22,261 nucleotides of DNA from the NCBI GenBank assembly GCA_037178625.1, contig JAWZXG010000093.1, forward strand, positions 1 to 22,261, written 5' to 3'. Both the position numbers and the translations under genes were made by a program. How positions within the stretch are numbered: the first letter of the stretch is position 1; the number at the start of each line of letters is the position of its first letter. Origin of the DNA: Skeletonema tropicum (Eukaryota > Bacillariophyta > Thalassiosirophyceae > Thalassiosirales > Thalassiosiraceae). This document shows, one piece after another, positions 1-8,763 of this stretch. The notes below the pieces were generated by a model that was given only the letters and a program-made list of their open reading frames with translations, searched no databases and had not been told where the DNA came from.

Positions 1-60
1 CACTGCTCTTGAGGTAGGTGGTCTAGAGGGTGACAATCCACAGCAAGATCTTTTTTTACT

Positions 61-210
61 CAACACACGACACTGCTGCTGAAAATATTCTCTACATCGC
101 TCAATTCTTACAATTAGATGGACTTGATAGGTCTAATCGATTCAAAAGAAGTATAAGAGACGATTTAATGTGTCAAGTCCATGTAATTCAACAATTCCTG
201 AGGTACTAGC
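61..210. repeat. Hairpin repeat element, copy 1
   Basis: First copy of a non-coding element repeated about 360 bp downstream. It opens with a 14-base block (61-74) and ends with CCTGAGGTACTAGC (197-210), both shared with copy 2. Between them is a long inverted repeat: arm 112-127 pairs with 173-188 in 15 of 16 positions, with one G-G mismatch. The roughly 45-base region between the arms is well conserved in copy 2 and contains a smaller inner pairing (about 134-139 with 161-167). The strand of any transcript is unknown. It could be a structured RNA or part of a mobile or satellite repeat; no coding potential is convincing. Confidence 0.6.
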
Positions 211-421
211 ACATGTTGAAGTGGCGAAATGATATTTATTTCAGACATGACACATCTCCGTGTCGAAGGAGTTCTCGAAGCAGATCAGGGGAGCGGTACG
301 TCTCTTTGGCCGCGGAGTTCCCATGTTACTAATCATTCACCGGTAGGATGTGCTCTCGGCACCGTCGATGAAGAAATTCACCTAGAAAGAGCGTCGGTAG
401 TGTTGACCCCATTGATTTCAA

Positions 422-572
422 CAACACACGACACTACCGTTGAAAATACTCTCTAGCTCTCTCAATATTGATCGTGTACCCGGAACAAACAGACTAAATC
501 GATTCTAAAGACGTATTAGAGACGATTTAATGTGTTTGTTCCGGGTAGCCGACCACTCCCTGAGGTACTAGC
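422..572. repeat. Hairpin repeat element, copy 2
   Basis: Second copy, sharing the leading block (422-435), the region between the arms and the closing CCTGAGGTACTAGC (559-572) with copy 1. The outer stem is 477-491 pairing with 533-547, a perfect 15 bp whose sequence is unrelated to the stem of copy 1. Beyond it lies a G-G mismatch (476/548), as in copy 1. Inside are two more pairings, TAAATCG (495-501) with CGATTTA (523-529) and TCTAA (504-508) with TTAGA (516-520). A separate 9-bp stem, 395-403 with 431-439, lies just upstream. A changed but still paired stem around a conserved interior suggests selection on, or a mechanism maintaining, the fold. Confidence 0.6.
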
Positions 573-997
573 GTGCGACGAAGTATCGCCATGGTGGCAA
601 TGGAATTTGTGGATTTTGTGTGATGAGTGGCCGGCTAACAAAAATGGTTTGGTGATGTGTTCATGTAGGTAGTACCTGTAGGTACGAAATAATCACATAT
701 AATTACAAGGAGAAAGGGGGAAAAGAAAAATGAAGTTAAATGGGCTGTCGACTGGTGTGCCGCCCGCCCGCCGCCCCGTCCAGCCGTTGAAGGGTTGATT
801 TGACATTTTCCTTCTGAATGCTACGTCGGAATTAGATGAAGTTTCCAGGAGTATCTTTGCAATCATTCATCTCGTTTGATTGCGTTCCTCTTTCCTCTTC
901 CGCGACAGGACAACATTAGAAGTACTTATGATGTAGCCCATGTTGTTGGCCCAAGGGAGCAAACACAGAGGGGTATTACAACATACACAAACTGGTA
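573..997. other. Intergenic region, no gene seen
   Basis: No supported coding region. It contains a small inverted repeat, GTACCTGTAGGTAC (672-685), and a C/G-rich stretch at about 758-786. The right part presumably holds the promoter and 5' leader of the gene starting at 998, but I recognise no defined element. Confidence 0.4.
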
Positions 998-1672
998 ATG
1001 CCATGTCGACTAATTGGAGGGAAACGCTTTTTCGTATGGGACGGAATCCTTTCAGAAGATGAGGATTCATCGAAGGGAGAAGGAGATCATGGATCAAATA
1101 ATATCGGGCTGAAGTGGGAAGGGACTTGGGTTGGTTGTGAATCTGCTGATGCCGTTGCGGTGGAACCTCCAAAACGAGGAGCGTTTGAAAGAGACGTGTC
1201 ATCGGCCCATTCTTTTGCAACCACTGGTGTTGTGTCTGAAAAAGATCCTGCTAACAATCTCTATCACATATCCATGAGTGGCTCTTATGACTTGGGTGAA
1301 GGCAGCGACAAGAAGAAACATGCGGACGATGTACATGATATGTATCTTTCTCTACTCCGCTGGACTGGCAATCTTCGTGACCAAGCTGACAATTTAGTGT
1401 TCGCCTTGGGCAGCAATGAATTTGGAAAATTTATCTCGGTTGGGTGGCTGCGAGTCGGCAATAGGATTACATTAGCGCGTAGATATCTAGACGATGGTGA
1501 TTTGCGCTGCAAATGGGATATTGATGCATTGAAAAGTGCTGTACTCGAAGAAATTACAGCTACTGATGCAGGTGGGGAGATGACTTTGCGTATACCACCC
1601 TGGCAGTGTGCTGCAATGCATGCCGAGGCTGAGCAACCTTCCGCGAAAAGACAAAAGCAGGACCCTCAATGA
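998..1672 (+). CDS. Hypothetical protein, conserved-looking, unknown function
   Basis: A single uninterrupted frame of 224 codons that I cannot assign to a named family. The N-terminal third has tryptophan/glycine-rich segments (WDGIL, LKWEGTW). The centre (about residues 90-170) looks folded, with GSYDLGEG, ALGSNEFGKFISVGWL and ARRYLDDGD; such short Gly/aromatic strands resemble uncharacterised proteins of algae and other stramenopiles, though that is an impression and not a search result. The C-terminus is polar with a short basic KRQKQ patch that could be a nuclear signal. There is no signal peptide or membrane segment. The start is the first ATG of the frame and lies in a plausible context. 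It is one of the few genes here without a frameshift. Confidence 0.6.
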   Translation: MPCRLIGGKRFFVWDGILSEDEDSSKGEGDHGSNNIGLKWEGTWVGCESADAVAVEPPKRGAFERDVSSAHSFATTGVVSEKDPANNLYHISMSGSYDLGEGSDKKKHADDVHDMYLSLLRWTGNLRDQADNLVFALGSNEFGKFISVGWLRVGNRITLARRYLDDGDLRCKWDIDALKSAVLEEITATDAGGEMTLRIPPWQCAAMHAEAEQPSAKRQKQDPQ

Positions 1673-2478
1673 GGCTGAAAAACTCTGCAAGAGCCACCGA
1701 TCAAGACATTCACACGTGGCGAACTCATGGCATTAGATCATAATTTAGGCACATTTTCAATTCATCTTCACTATGTACAAACGCAAGGACCTTAGGACTC
1801 TTCTATCGAAGCGGCAATAGAATGGTCTAATTCTGTAGAAGTATATTTGGAAACAGGAATTGTAAAAAGTTATTCACCAAATAGACATTCGAGTTAGTAA
1901 TTTATCAATAATTGAAAACTCCTTGTCGGTGTGAGGTATGAGGCTAACTTGGATCTTTTGCCTGCTTTCGTCAACTTCACATTCTAGATTGGTGCATATC
2001 TGAGCGTATGGCATTGTACAAATTGCTCTTCTTATGATAGCAGTATAACATTTTGTAGCATGGATGGTTCTTCTTGGTATTTCTTGAGGTTAAAGCATTT
2101 CCATGTATGAATTATGTAGAGATTTGAACTCTAACATTGTAACGTAACAGGACGCATTCTTGTCTTGACCTTCGGATTTAAACTTCTTCGAGGGAGGTCT
2201 TCTGTAGAAAGACTTGAATGCGTCTATTCTTGACAATAATAGTTTGTGCAGTGCCACCTTTTCACATTCTTCGTGACTTCTATATCAATGAGACTCGCAT
2301 TAAGATGTACATGTAGATAGCGGCAAAGTCTCCTCGACACACGAAATGACCACTGCAGCAGTGTGGCAACTGCGCTCGAAAACAAGTGTAGCTATTATGT
2401 GCAAAGTGATACTTGTTGATGAACACAGAAGCTGACAGAGAGGTACACGATAATTTCTCTATTGGATGGTGTACTTCA
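1673..2478. other. Intergenic region between convergent genes
   Basis: About 800 bp, AT-rich, between the stop of the 998-1672 gene and the stop of the minus-strand cyclin. No coding region is supported; the short open frames here lack any recognisable protein character. The only structure I see is the nested hairpin at 2151-2224. It presumably holds the 3' ends of both transcripts. Confidence 0.4.
2151..2224. repeat. Nested imperfect hairpin
   Basis: GACGCATTC (2151-2159) pairs perfectly with GAATGCGTC (2216-2224). After a symmetric TT/TT internal loop, GTCTT (2162-2166) pairs with AAGAC (2209-2213). Further in, GACCT (2167-2171) pairs with AGGTC (2195-2199). This gives 19 pairs in three nested blocks over 74 bases. 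It could be a structured RNA, a small-RNA precursor or a 3'-end element; the transcribed strand is unknown. Confidence 0.45.
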
Positions 2479-3541
2479 TCACTCATCTTGGGGGATCAGA
2501 TGGGCCGTGACATGATGAATGATGGGTGGGTGCATATGCATCTGACCAGGAGCATGTGCATTTGTAGCTTGACGTGTGGCGGCAAGCAGCCTCGCTTCAG
2601 CCTTCCTCACAGCAACTTGAAAGTCAAGGTCCTCACCAACTATGGCAGCGCACACATCTTGTCGCAAAGGCGCCATTTCTTGGCTGCCGTGGTGGGATCT
2701 GAACAAGGCCATAGTGATGACGGCAGAAGCAACAACACTTGGACGGCATCCAATCAAATTGGAGTCCATGAGAGAAATGTCCGCAAGACGACATGCCTGC
2801 TCCGCAACCTCTGGGTTAAGTGTCACATCGGTTTTCTCAGCTTGCGTAGAAGAGGTCAAAGCACGGATGTAGTCCAAAGCCGTGATAACATGTGAGCGAG
2901 GAAAGGCACGCGATCCAGTCACCTCCCGCACCATGGCCAATACCTTACTCTCCGAAATCGTCTTGGGCGCCGCACTCATCTGGAGGATGGTTGCTGCAGT
3001 TGGGAGAACAACCACTGTCGTGGAAACCGGTGTTAGGCCTAACGGCAGAAGGTGCGTCTATTCCTTCAGCCCCGACTTCCAAGTCTTGGTGATCAGCTTG
3101 ATCCATGTGATCTCTATGAGTCTTGGCACGCTTGAGCTGGCCTCTAGGATGATCAGCACTACTGGTATTCTTGTTCTCGGAAGAAGCTTTAGACTTGCGC
3201 CTCTGATCATGCTGCGTTAGACGCATCCCAATCAGCAAGCAAGTGGTTGCCAGCAGCTGATAGGCTGCACGGTCATGCTTGTAGCGAAGGGATACTTCCG
3301 ATGGAAGAGCCAAGAGGTAGCTGTCCAAGAGAGCAGTGGCAACATGGACAGTTGAGCGGTTGAATGGGCTGTCCGGGATTTGCTGCTCTCTATCCAAAGC
3401 TGACACGATGGCAAAGTACCACCTAATCACTTTCTCTCGCCACACAGGGTGAACGCAAGCGTCCGGTGATCTGCCCCCGTTTGATATCTGGTGGTTCTCT
3501 CCCCGAAGGAGGTGGTCGACCAATCTCCTTTTAGCCGCCAT
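2479..3541 (-). CDS. Cyclin, diatom-specific type (frame break in linker)
   Basis: Probable cyclin, a regulatory partner of a cyclin-dependent kinase. The N-terminal half carries a cyclin-box N-lobe: WREKVIRWYFAIVSAL, then FNRSTVHVATALLDSYL, and an AYQLLATTCLLIGMRL helix, matching the cyclin_N pattern of the expanded diatom cyclin family. The C-lobe part follows in another frame (VVLPTAATILQMS, then FPRSHVITALDYIRAL). The two frames overlap between about 2945 and 3065, inside a poorly conserved polar linker. No clear GT donor suits an intron there, so a 1-base indel is the simplest explanation, although a short intron ending at the AG near 3045 is possible. I chose the ATG at 3541 because the protein then begins MAAKRRLVDHLL; an upstream ATG at 3625 adds 28 unconvincing residues. 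It is convergent with the gene at 998-1672. Confidence 0.75.
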
Positions 3542-4160
3542 GCTGCTTGCGAAGATCGCTACATAAACAAAGGTAGCATTGGGCGGGTCGGGTTGTGAGA
3601 AGAAGAGTTCTTTTTCCTGACACAAGCTAGGTGGTGCTGTCAGAGCAGTTGCTTCAATTCCGTCGTGAGTTGAGGCATTCCACAGAAAAAATCCTATGCC
3701 TTATGACACCTCAACAAGCGATATTTGGCGATATGTTCCTTATGAGGGGAAAGAAATCATTTTTCACTCTTCTAGGCCTTTTCCAGCCCCTAGGAAACGA
3801 GACTTTTCCACGTCGGAATCGATACATAATAGTTTACACGTCACGTCGTCAGGGTAGTTCCACTTGCGCACTAAGTGCGTGTAAACGTGACAAAAGAACA
3901 GGTTCGTGCGAAGCAGGACCTCTTAGTTCACAAGTTTCTCCATTCAAATTCAAATGTGCGTGTTGTATGTATCTTCTTACCACCGCACAAGTGTACTTAC
4001 TTACTGTTGTGTAAAATGTGCCGATTGTCTGTTCTGCTATCACTTCCTTGCAAACAGAGACGAGTTGTATGTACCTACCCAGAAGAAGAAACATTGTCAA
4101 GTAATAGACGAAAACTTTTATTAAGTAGGGACAGCAAACGATTCTCAAAGAACTATGATG
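3542..4160. promoter_or_regulatory. Intergenic: cyclin upstream region and isocitrate lyase 3' flank
   Basis: No gene is supported. GTTTACACG (3832-3840) and CGTGTAAAC (3878-3886) form an inverted repeat. It overlaps GTCACGT (3840-3846) and ACGTGAC (3885-3891), ACGT-core words of the kind bound by bZIP factors. Between them is the odd palindrome CGCACTAAGTGCG. Since the cyclin reads away from this region, these could be promoter sites, but that is inference. Confidence 0.3.
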
Positions 4161-6061
4161 TTAATGCTTGCCGAATTGATCCTCTGTCACTCCTGCTCCC
4201 ATGGCTGCAGTAGATGACTGCCCACCACTTGCTACATTCACCATTTTATCTACAAGCTCTGCTCCACTCCACTTCTGATGTTTCAGTAACTCAACTTCTT
4301 CAACCTTCTCTTGCCTCTGAATGTCCCTGACGTAAGCAAGCATGCCTTCATCTCCAAATGATCGAGCCAACTTGGTAACAACAAGACCATTCGAGTGAAA
4401 GCCAGCCAAGGTAATGAATTGCCAAGCATACCTGAAAGAAACACAAATTGGTGATACAATTGTTAGTTACGAGAATAAAAGAGATAAATATGTCAATAAA
4501 GCATGTCACACGTACCCGAGCTTTCCCAAGTCATCATTGAACCTCGCTAATTCTGCATCAGTCATGCCCGATGCATCCCAGTTGAAGCTTGGACTTAAAT
4601 TGTAGGCTAGCATTTGATCTGGTATACCTTCTTCACTCCTTGGGAGAACTTACGCGCATCAGGAATTCCTGGCTTGGCAGTTTCCATCCAAATAAGATCA
4701 GCGTGAGGAGCATATGCACGAGCACGCTGAATGCAATAATCAATGCCGGGTTTGATGCGATAGTATCCTTCGCGAACACGACAAGCTTCCCAATCTAAGT
4801 ATATGGAGTTCTTCTTTCCAAAAATAGAGTCTGCTACGCGATGGGCAGCTGCGTTGCTCAATGCATCAGGATCACTCGCTTGCCACATTTTGATCATTTC
4901 TCTCTTTCTTCCCTCACCTACATGCAATGATTGAATCTTATCCAATACTGCCTCACTGAAAGTCATTGGACGAGCTTTTGCAGTCCATTCTTTCTCCACA
5001 TCAGCTGCATTAGCCCCTCCGCTAGCTGCTGCTGCTGCCAATGCTTCACTTAGAGAGATAGAACCCGGTGTAGTTGCTCCAAGAATGAATGGATGATCTC
5101 TACCATCTATATTCGAGTCCAACAACGTTGCAGCCTCTGCATCTGTACGAGCGACAATAACCAATTCGACACCAAGCACATCTGCTGCCAATCTAGCAGC
5201 AATCAATCGATCTACATGCTCTTGCGTCGCGACCAAAACTTTTCCTCCCATGTGCCCGCATTTCTTTGTACCTGGCTTTTGATCTTCAAAGTGGATTCCA
5301 GCAGCACCAGCTTCGACGAAGAGTTTGACCAGCTTCATGACAGCCGAGAGTCCACCATGACCAGTATCTCCATCAGCCACGATTGGAGTCAAGTAGTCCA
5401 CTTTTGGTCCTGGATTTTTTCCCGATAGGATTGCAGAAGCGCGTTCTTCGTGTTGCCTGCGATCATGATGGAGTTGTGCACGAAGAAGTTGGTCGCCTGA
5501 AAGTATAGACAAGGGAAAGTCATAGTAGAAGTTGTTAGAATCAGATGTGAGGCGTGAATAGATTGAAGCGTTTGCAAAGAACAATTGAAAACGAGAAGCT
5601 TACATTTCTTGGGAACAGTATCCATAGGATAATCGGCAAAATCAGGCCCAGGTTCATTAGTACTACTCGCAGTACTTGAACACTGCCATCCACTGATGTA
5701 AATACTACTCAAATGAGGAGCCATCTGTACTACCTGGACAGGATCCAACGCTCCAAACGTATGAGAGTAACCCCCGGCAGCATGAAGAGATGTCAAAAGG
5801 GAGTAAAGTTTTTTGAGACGAAGCGTTGGAAAAGGAGCACTTGGAAGACATGGAGCCGTTTGGACGTGCCGCAGCTGAAGGTCGGAGGGAAGCTACATCG
5901 GTGGCAGAATAAGTGCGTTTTGTCCCTTTCCAACGTGGAGCACGCCACCATTGTTCGATTTGGGCAATCTCTTTTGTGAGACTGTTTGTCTCGGCTGCAA
6001 TATCATCGGCTGGTGATGGTGGCAGGACACGTAGTCCTCGGCTTGTTTTCGCAGCAACCAT
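4161..6061 (-). CDS. ICL: Isocitrate lyase (3 exons, two single-base frame breaks)
   Basis: Isocitrate lyase cleaves isocitrate to glyoxylate and succinate in the glyoxylate cycle, allowing net carbon gain from acetyl-CoA and fatty acids. Exons are 6061-5604, 5496-4516 and 4431-4161, with GT-AG introns 5497-5603 (107 bp, GTAAGC...CAG) and 4432-4515 (84 bp, GTACGT...CAG). The protein, about 569 residues, opens with the family motif EIAQIEQWW, continues with [20 protein letters not shown] and SGWQCSS, carries the catalytic KKCGH signature (5252-5266), and ends FGKH. Two lesions interrupt otherwise continuous similarity. One lies in the linker after residue 60, most simply one extra base in the run of six T at 5809-5814. 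The other is one base missing in the GG at 4621-4622, where GVKKVYP should run on into [15 protein letters not shown]. Both look like consensus errors. No obvious PTS1 or transit peptide is visible. Confidence 0.93.
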
Positions 6062-6421
6062 GGCGATGCTTTTTTGAATCGAACAAAATTATGAGAGTGA
6101 GAGTGTCATCGACGCCCCTATGACTGATTGATGAGAACTAAGCAATCATTTGCATTGGGCTTCAGTCTTTTTGTTTTTATGTGACAGTCGGAGATTGAGA
6201 TGTCAAAGACGCTGTAATTTTTGATTTTTGCACTTTCTCTTGGGCTCAAAGCCTGTTAGATCAAAAATATAAGTGACGCCAGATAGATGCTAGCCAGATC
6301 TCTCTTGCGAAAGAGTTTCCGTCTCGCAATCTGAAACTATTTGCGACTGAATCAAGCTATATCATCAAGATATCATCAAGCTACATCATTGCACAAGAAC
6401 CTACATGCACACTCTATGCAA
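6062..6421. promoter_or_regulatory. Upstream region of isocitrate lyase, 3' flank of EMC3
   Basis: About 360 bp with no gene. It must contain the isocitrate lyase promoter and the EMC3 3' end. The only pattern noted is a small tandem ATCATCAAG-type repetition at about 6352-6390. Confidence 0.35.
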
Positions 6422-7555
6422 TTAAATCTTATTCTCTTCATTATTTAATCTCTCTTTTGACAGAACTGGCGTAGCAGACCTGCTCTTCTTTTGTCTCGAC
6501 GTCTGCATCGATTTTCCACCACTCTTCAACCCAAACAATACATCCTCTCCGCTACCCTTCTTTTTACAAACTTTCTTCCGTGGGTATCGCTTCCCCAATA
6601 ACTTCTTCTCTGCCTCATCCACCCGAAACACACGTTGTCTTGCATTCAACAACTCCAAATTGTCTGCCTCCGCTTTGAGAGCCTTCGATCCATCGAACTG
6701 ATTGCCAGGAGGGCCACCTCCACCAAAGTCCTTTCCCAATTCCTTTTGAATCTTTTGCCCTTCCACATCTTCTTGGACAGGATCGCCCATTGCCAATCGA
6801 AAGAATGCCCGTAATCCAAACATGACTAAAAAGTACCAACTCACACTACTGACATAACTTGTGTCCAACGTATTCAATTCAAACAATCCCCGTTGAAACA
6901 TTTGCTTAAATCCCCGTGTTAATGGGAACGGCACCCTCACCAACACAAATCCCCGAAAAAAGTGGGAAATTCCCTGCATCATGACCATATTTTGTACCAT
7001 TGCCGCCATGTTGCCCTTCATCCCATCCATCATTGTGTGGAGGGGTCCATGCCGGGGGGCAATCCAGCTGCAGCAAGTGGATCTTGCTCCCCACTACTAG
7101 ATTGTTTGTCGATTGCTTCGGATAACTTCTTGTCAATTTCAGCTCGCTTTGCTTCTTGACGGAGCCATCCCCCCTCATTGGTTATATTTTTGACATTATG
7201 ATCACTACTTCCAGTGATATCTGTACTATTACTACCAGATGATGATGAATCCTTCCCCCTCGAACTCCACGCAACCCTTCGAGCCTCCCATTGCCCCTTT
7301 GATAGAAATCCACCAGCCCCCCTCGTAATCGTGAACTACGCAATAACGCACTCTTGGCTCGATCGTCCACGGCTTTGGCGTTTTTTTTGGGCGCAGGTTT
7401 TAACAGTTTGCCAATCTCGGCACCGGAGTAAGCCGGCGGTTATCATGATGACTAGTAGAGGGAGGACCACCCAGTCTCGAATTTGGGAGTCGAGGAGGAA
7501 GGGTTTGGGAGGTCCGTGTTAGTGGCTCTAGTGTTGGGGTGCTGAAGGACGTCAT
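6422..7555 (-). CDS. EMC3: ER membrane protein complex subunit 3 (EMC3), frames broken by indels
   Basis: EMC3 is the Oxa1/YidC-like insertase subunit of the ER membrane protein complex, which inserts tail-anchored and multipass membrane proteins. Family features appear in order, in different frames: LLDSQIRDWVVLPLLVIMIT (first membrane segment), a cytosolic stretch with AKSALLRSSRLRGG, then GMKGNMAAMVQNMVMMQGI, VRVPFPLTRGFKQMFQRGL, and SSVSWYFLVMFGLRAFFRL (last membrane segment). A basic tail follows (RYPRKKVCKKKG). Breaks fall near 7501-7512, 7418-7428, in the C run at 7317-7322 and in the GGGG at 7042-7045. Each single-base change restores the next conserved segment. The expected length is about 377 residues, longer than animal EMC3 because of a Ser-rich insert and the tail. 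I chose the ATG at 7555; one at 7609 is possible. It is divergent from the gene at 7738. Confidence 0.85.
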
Positions 7556-7737
7556 GGTTGTTTTGGTTATTAGCTTGCTGAAAATGATTGAAAGTGAAGC
7601 ACGAAGCACGCGATCTCACGCGATGCACGCAAGCAAAACCGCAACACACATACGGTCACTGGAATGAACTTGAGAAACGGTGTGGAGAAACAATCAATCA
7701 AGAGAGTGTATCAAGTCAGCAACATCAACTATATAAC

Positions 7738-8621
7738 ATGCCTCATTATCCAAACCCAAACCAGGGTCTTTCCCATCATCATCGTAATCAGCAGCCTCAT
7801 CAGCAGGCAACGCGCCACCACCACAGCAATAACAATTATCCACCCATGGCCGCGGCAAATCCAGCATATGCAGCTGCCCTAACCCAACAGCAGCAACAAC
7901 AACAGGCAGCTCTCCGGTATTACCAACAGCAACAGCAGCAGCGAACCAACAGTAATACAGCACCCACGGGTGTTTATGTCGGTGGAGCGACTGTAATTCA
8001 CGGCAGTAGCAGTAGCAGCAGCAATAATCAAACTGCCACTTCTTACAGTCGATCATCCGCCGCTACAACTGCATCCACTACCTCAACAACTAATGCTCGA
8101 AGCAACAGTGCAGCAGCAGCAGTGCCACCTCCACCACCACCACCGGGGAAATATGCCAATGATGCATTAAAAATCTTGGGATCTGCTAGCAGTAGTAGCA
8201 CAGCAATATCAATAGGAAGAAGAGACGATCCGAGTGTATTGCTGATTTGGAACGGTTGGTTCCACCCTGTTTTCACAGAGTGCTGTTCATTCTTCATTGT
8301 TATCTGACAAGAAGAAGAATGAGGTTGACAGCAGCAGTGAAGCAAACGATTCCACAACAAAAAAAGAAGCTGCAGAGGAAGGAACTGTCGAAAAAACAAG
8401 AGGAAACCAGCAGCAATCAACGCAACATCAAACGACTAAAATCACAATTGCAGCACTACAAACAATTAAATGAGCAAGAAACGAAACGACGACAAAAATT
8501 CCTATCCTCCTTTGTGTCATTCCATACCATGTATGAGAGTGGTCTCGATTTTGTGGCTAGGATGGGAGATTTGAGGAATGTGCCAGACAATGTTATGCCG
8601 GATGAGTTTCCCAAGTTATAA
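7738..8621 (+). CDS. Gln/Asn/Ser-rich low-complexity protein with C-terminal coiled region
   Basis: I do not recognise the family. The N-terminal 160 residues are low complexity: His/Asn/Gln-rich, then two polyglutamine runs (about 7 and 6 Gln), serine and alanine runs, a run of seven prolines, and GKYANDALKILG. This composition is prion-like and typical of nuclear or RNA-associated scaffolds. The frame changes at about 8241-8250 to a Lys/Asp/Ser/Glu-rich segment (SDKKKNEVDSSSEAND) and again at about 8460-8472 to a C-terminal segment (ETKRRQKFLSSFVSFHTMYE, then GLDFVARMGDL). Each change is what one extra base would produce. The ATG at 7738 begins the low-complexity frame; upstream in-frame codons to 7588 look like leader. 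Its stop faces the minus-strand gene ending at 8764. Confidence 0.55.
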
Positions 8622-8763
8622 ACAAGAAGCCCTGTATGGACCTGTATGCAAAGAATAAGTAAATAACAATAAACAGTAACGTTCGTTCATTTTCATTTTG
8701 TGTCATTTTTACACTTTAATCAGTATTTACTTATATGTATTGCTATTAACTTCTGTTCAATTA

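Noticed and set aside
61..210. Hammerhead ribozyme or Helitron 3' end
   Set aside because: No hammerhead core (CUGANGA with GAAA) is present, and the hairpin spacing before CTAG is far larger than in Helitron ends.
229..456. 75-codon open frame between the two hairpin elements
   Set aside because: It overlaps the conserved non-coding block of copy 2 and ends inside it, with no protein-like pattern.
2413..2895. 160-codon plus-strand open frame
   Set aside because: Antisense to the cyclin C-terminal half, which has clear family motifs; this frame has none.
3631..4014. 127-codon plus-strand open frame upstream of the cyclin
   Set aside because: No recognisable domain and irregular composition; it covers the inverted ACGT motifs and is probably non-coding.
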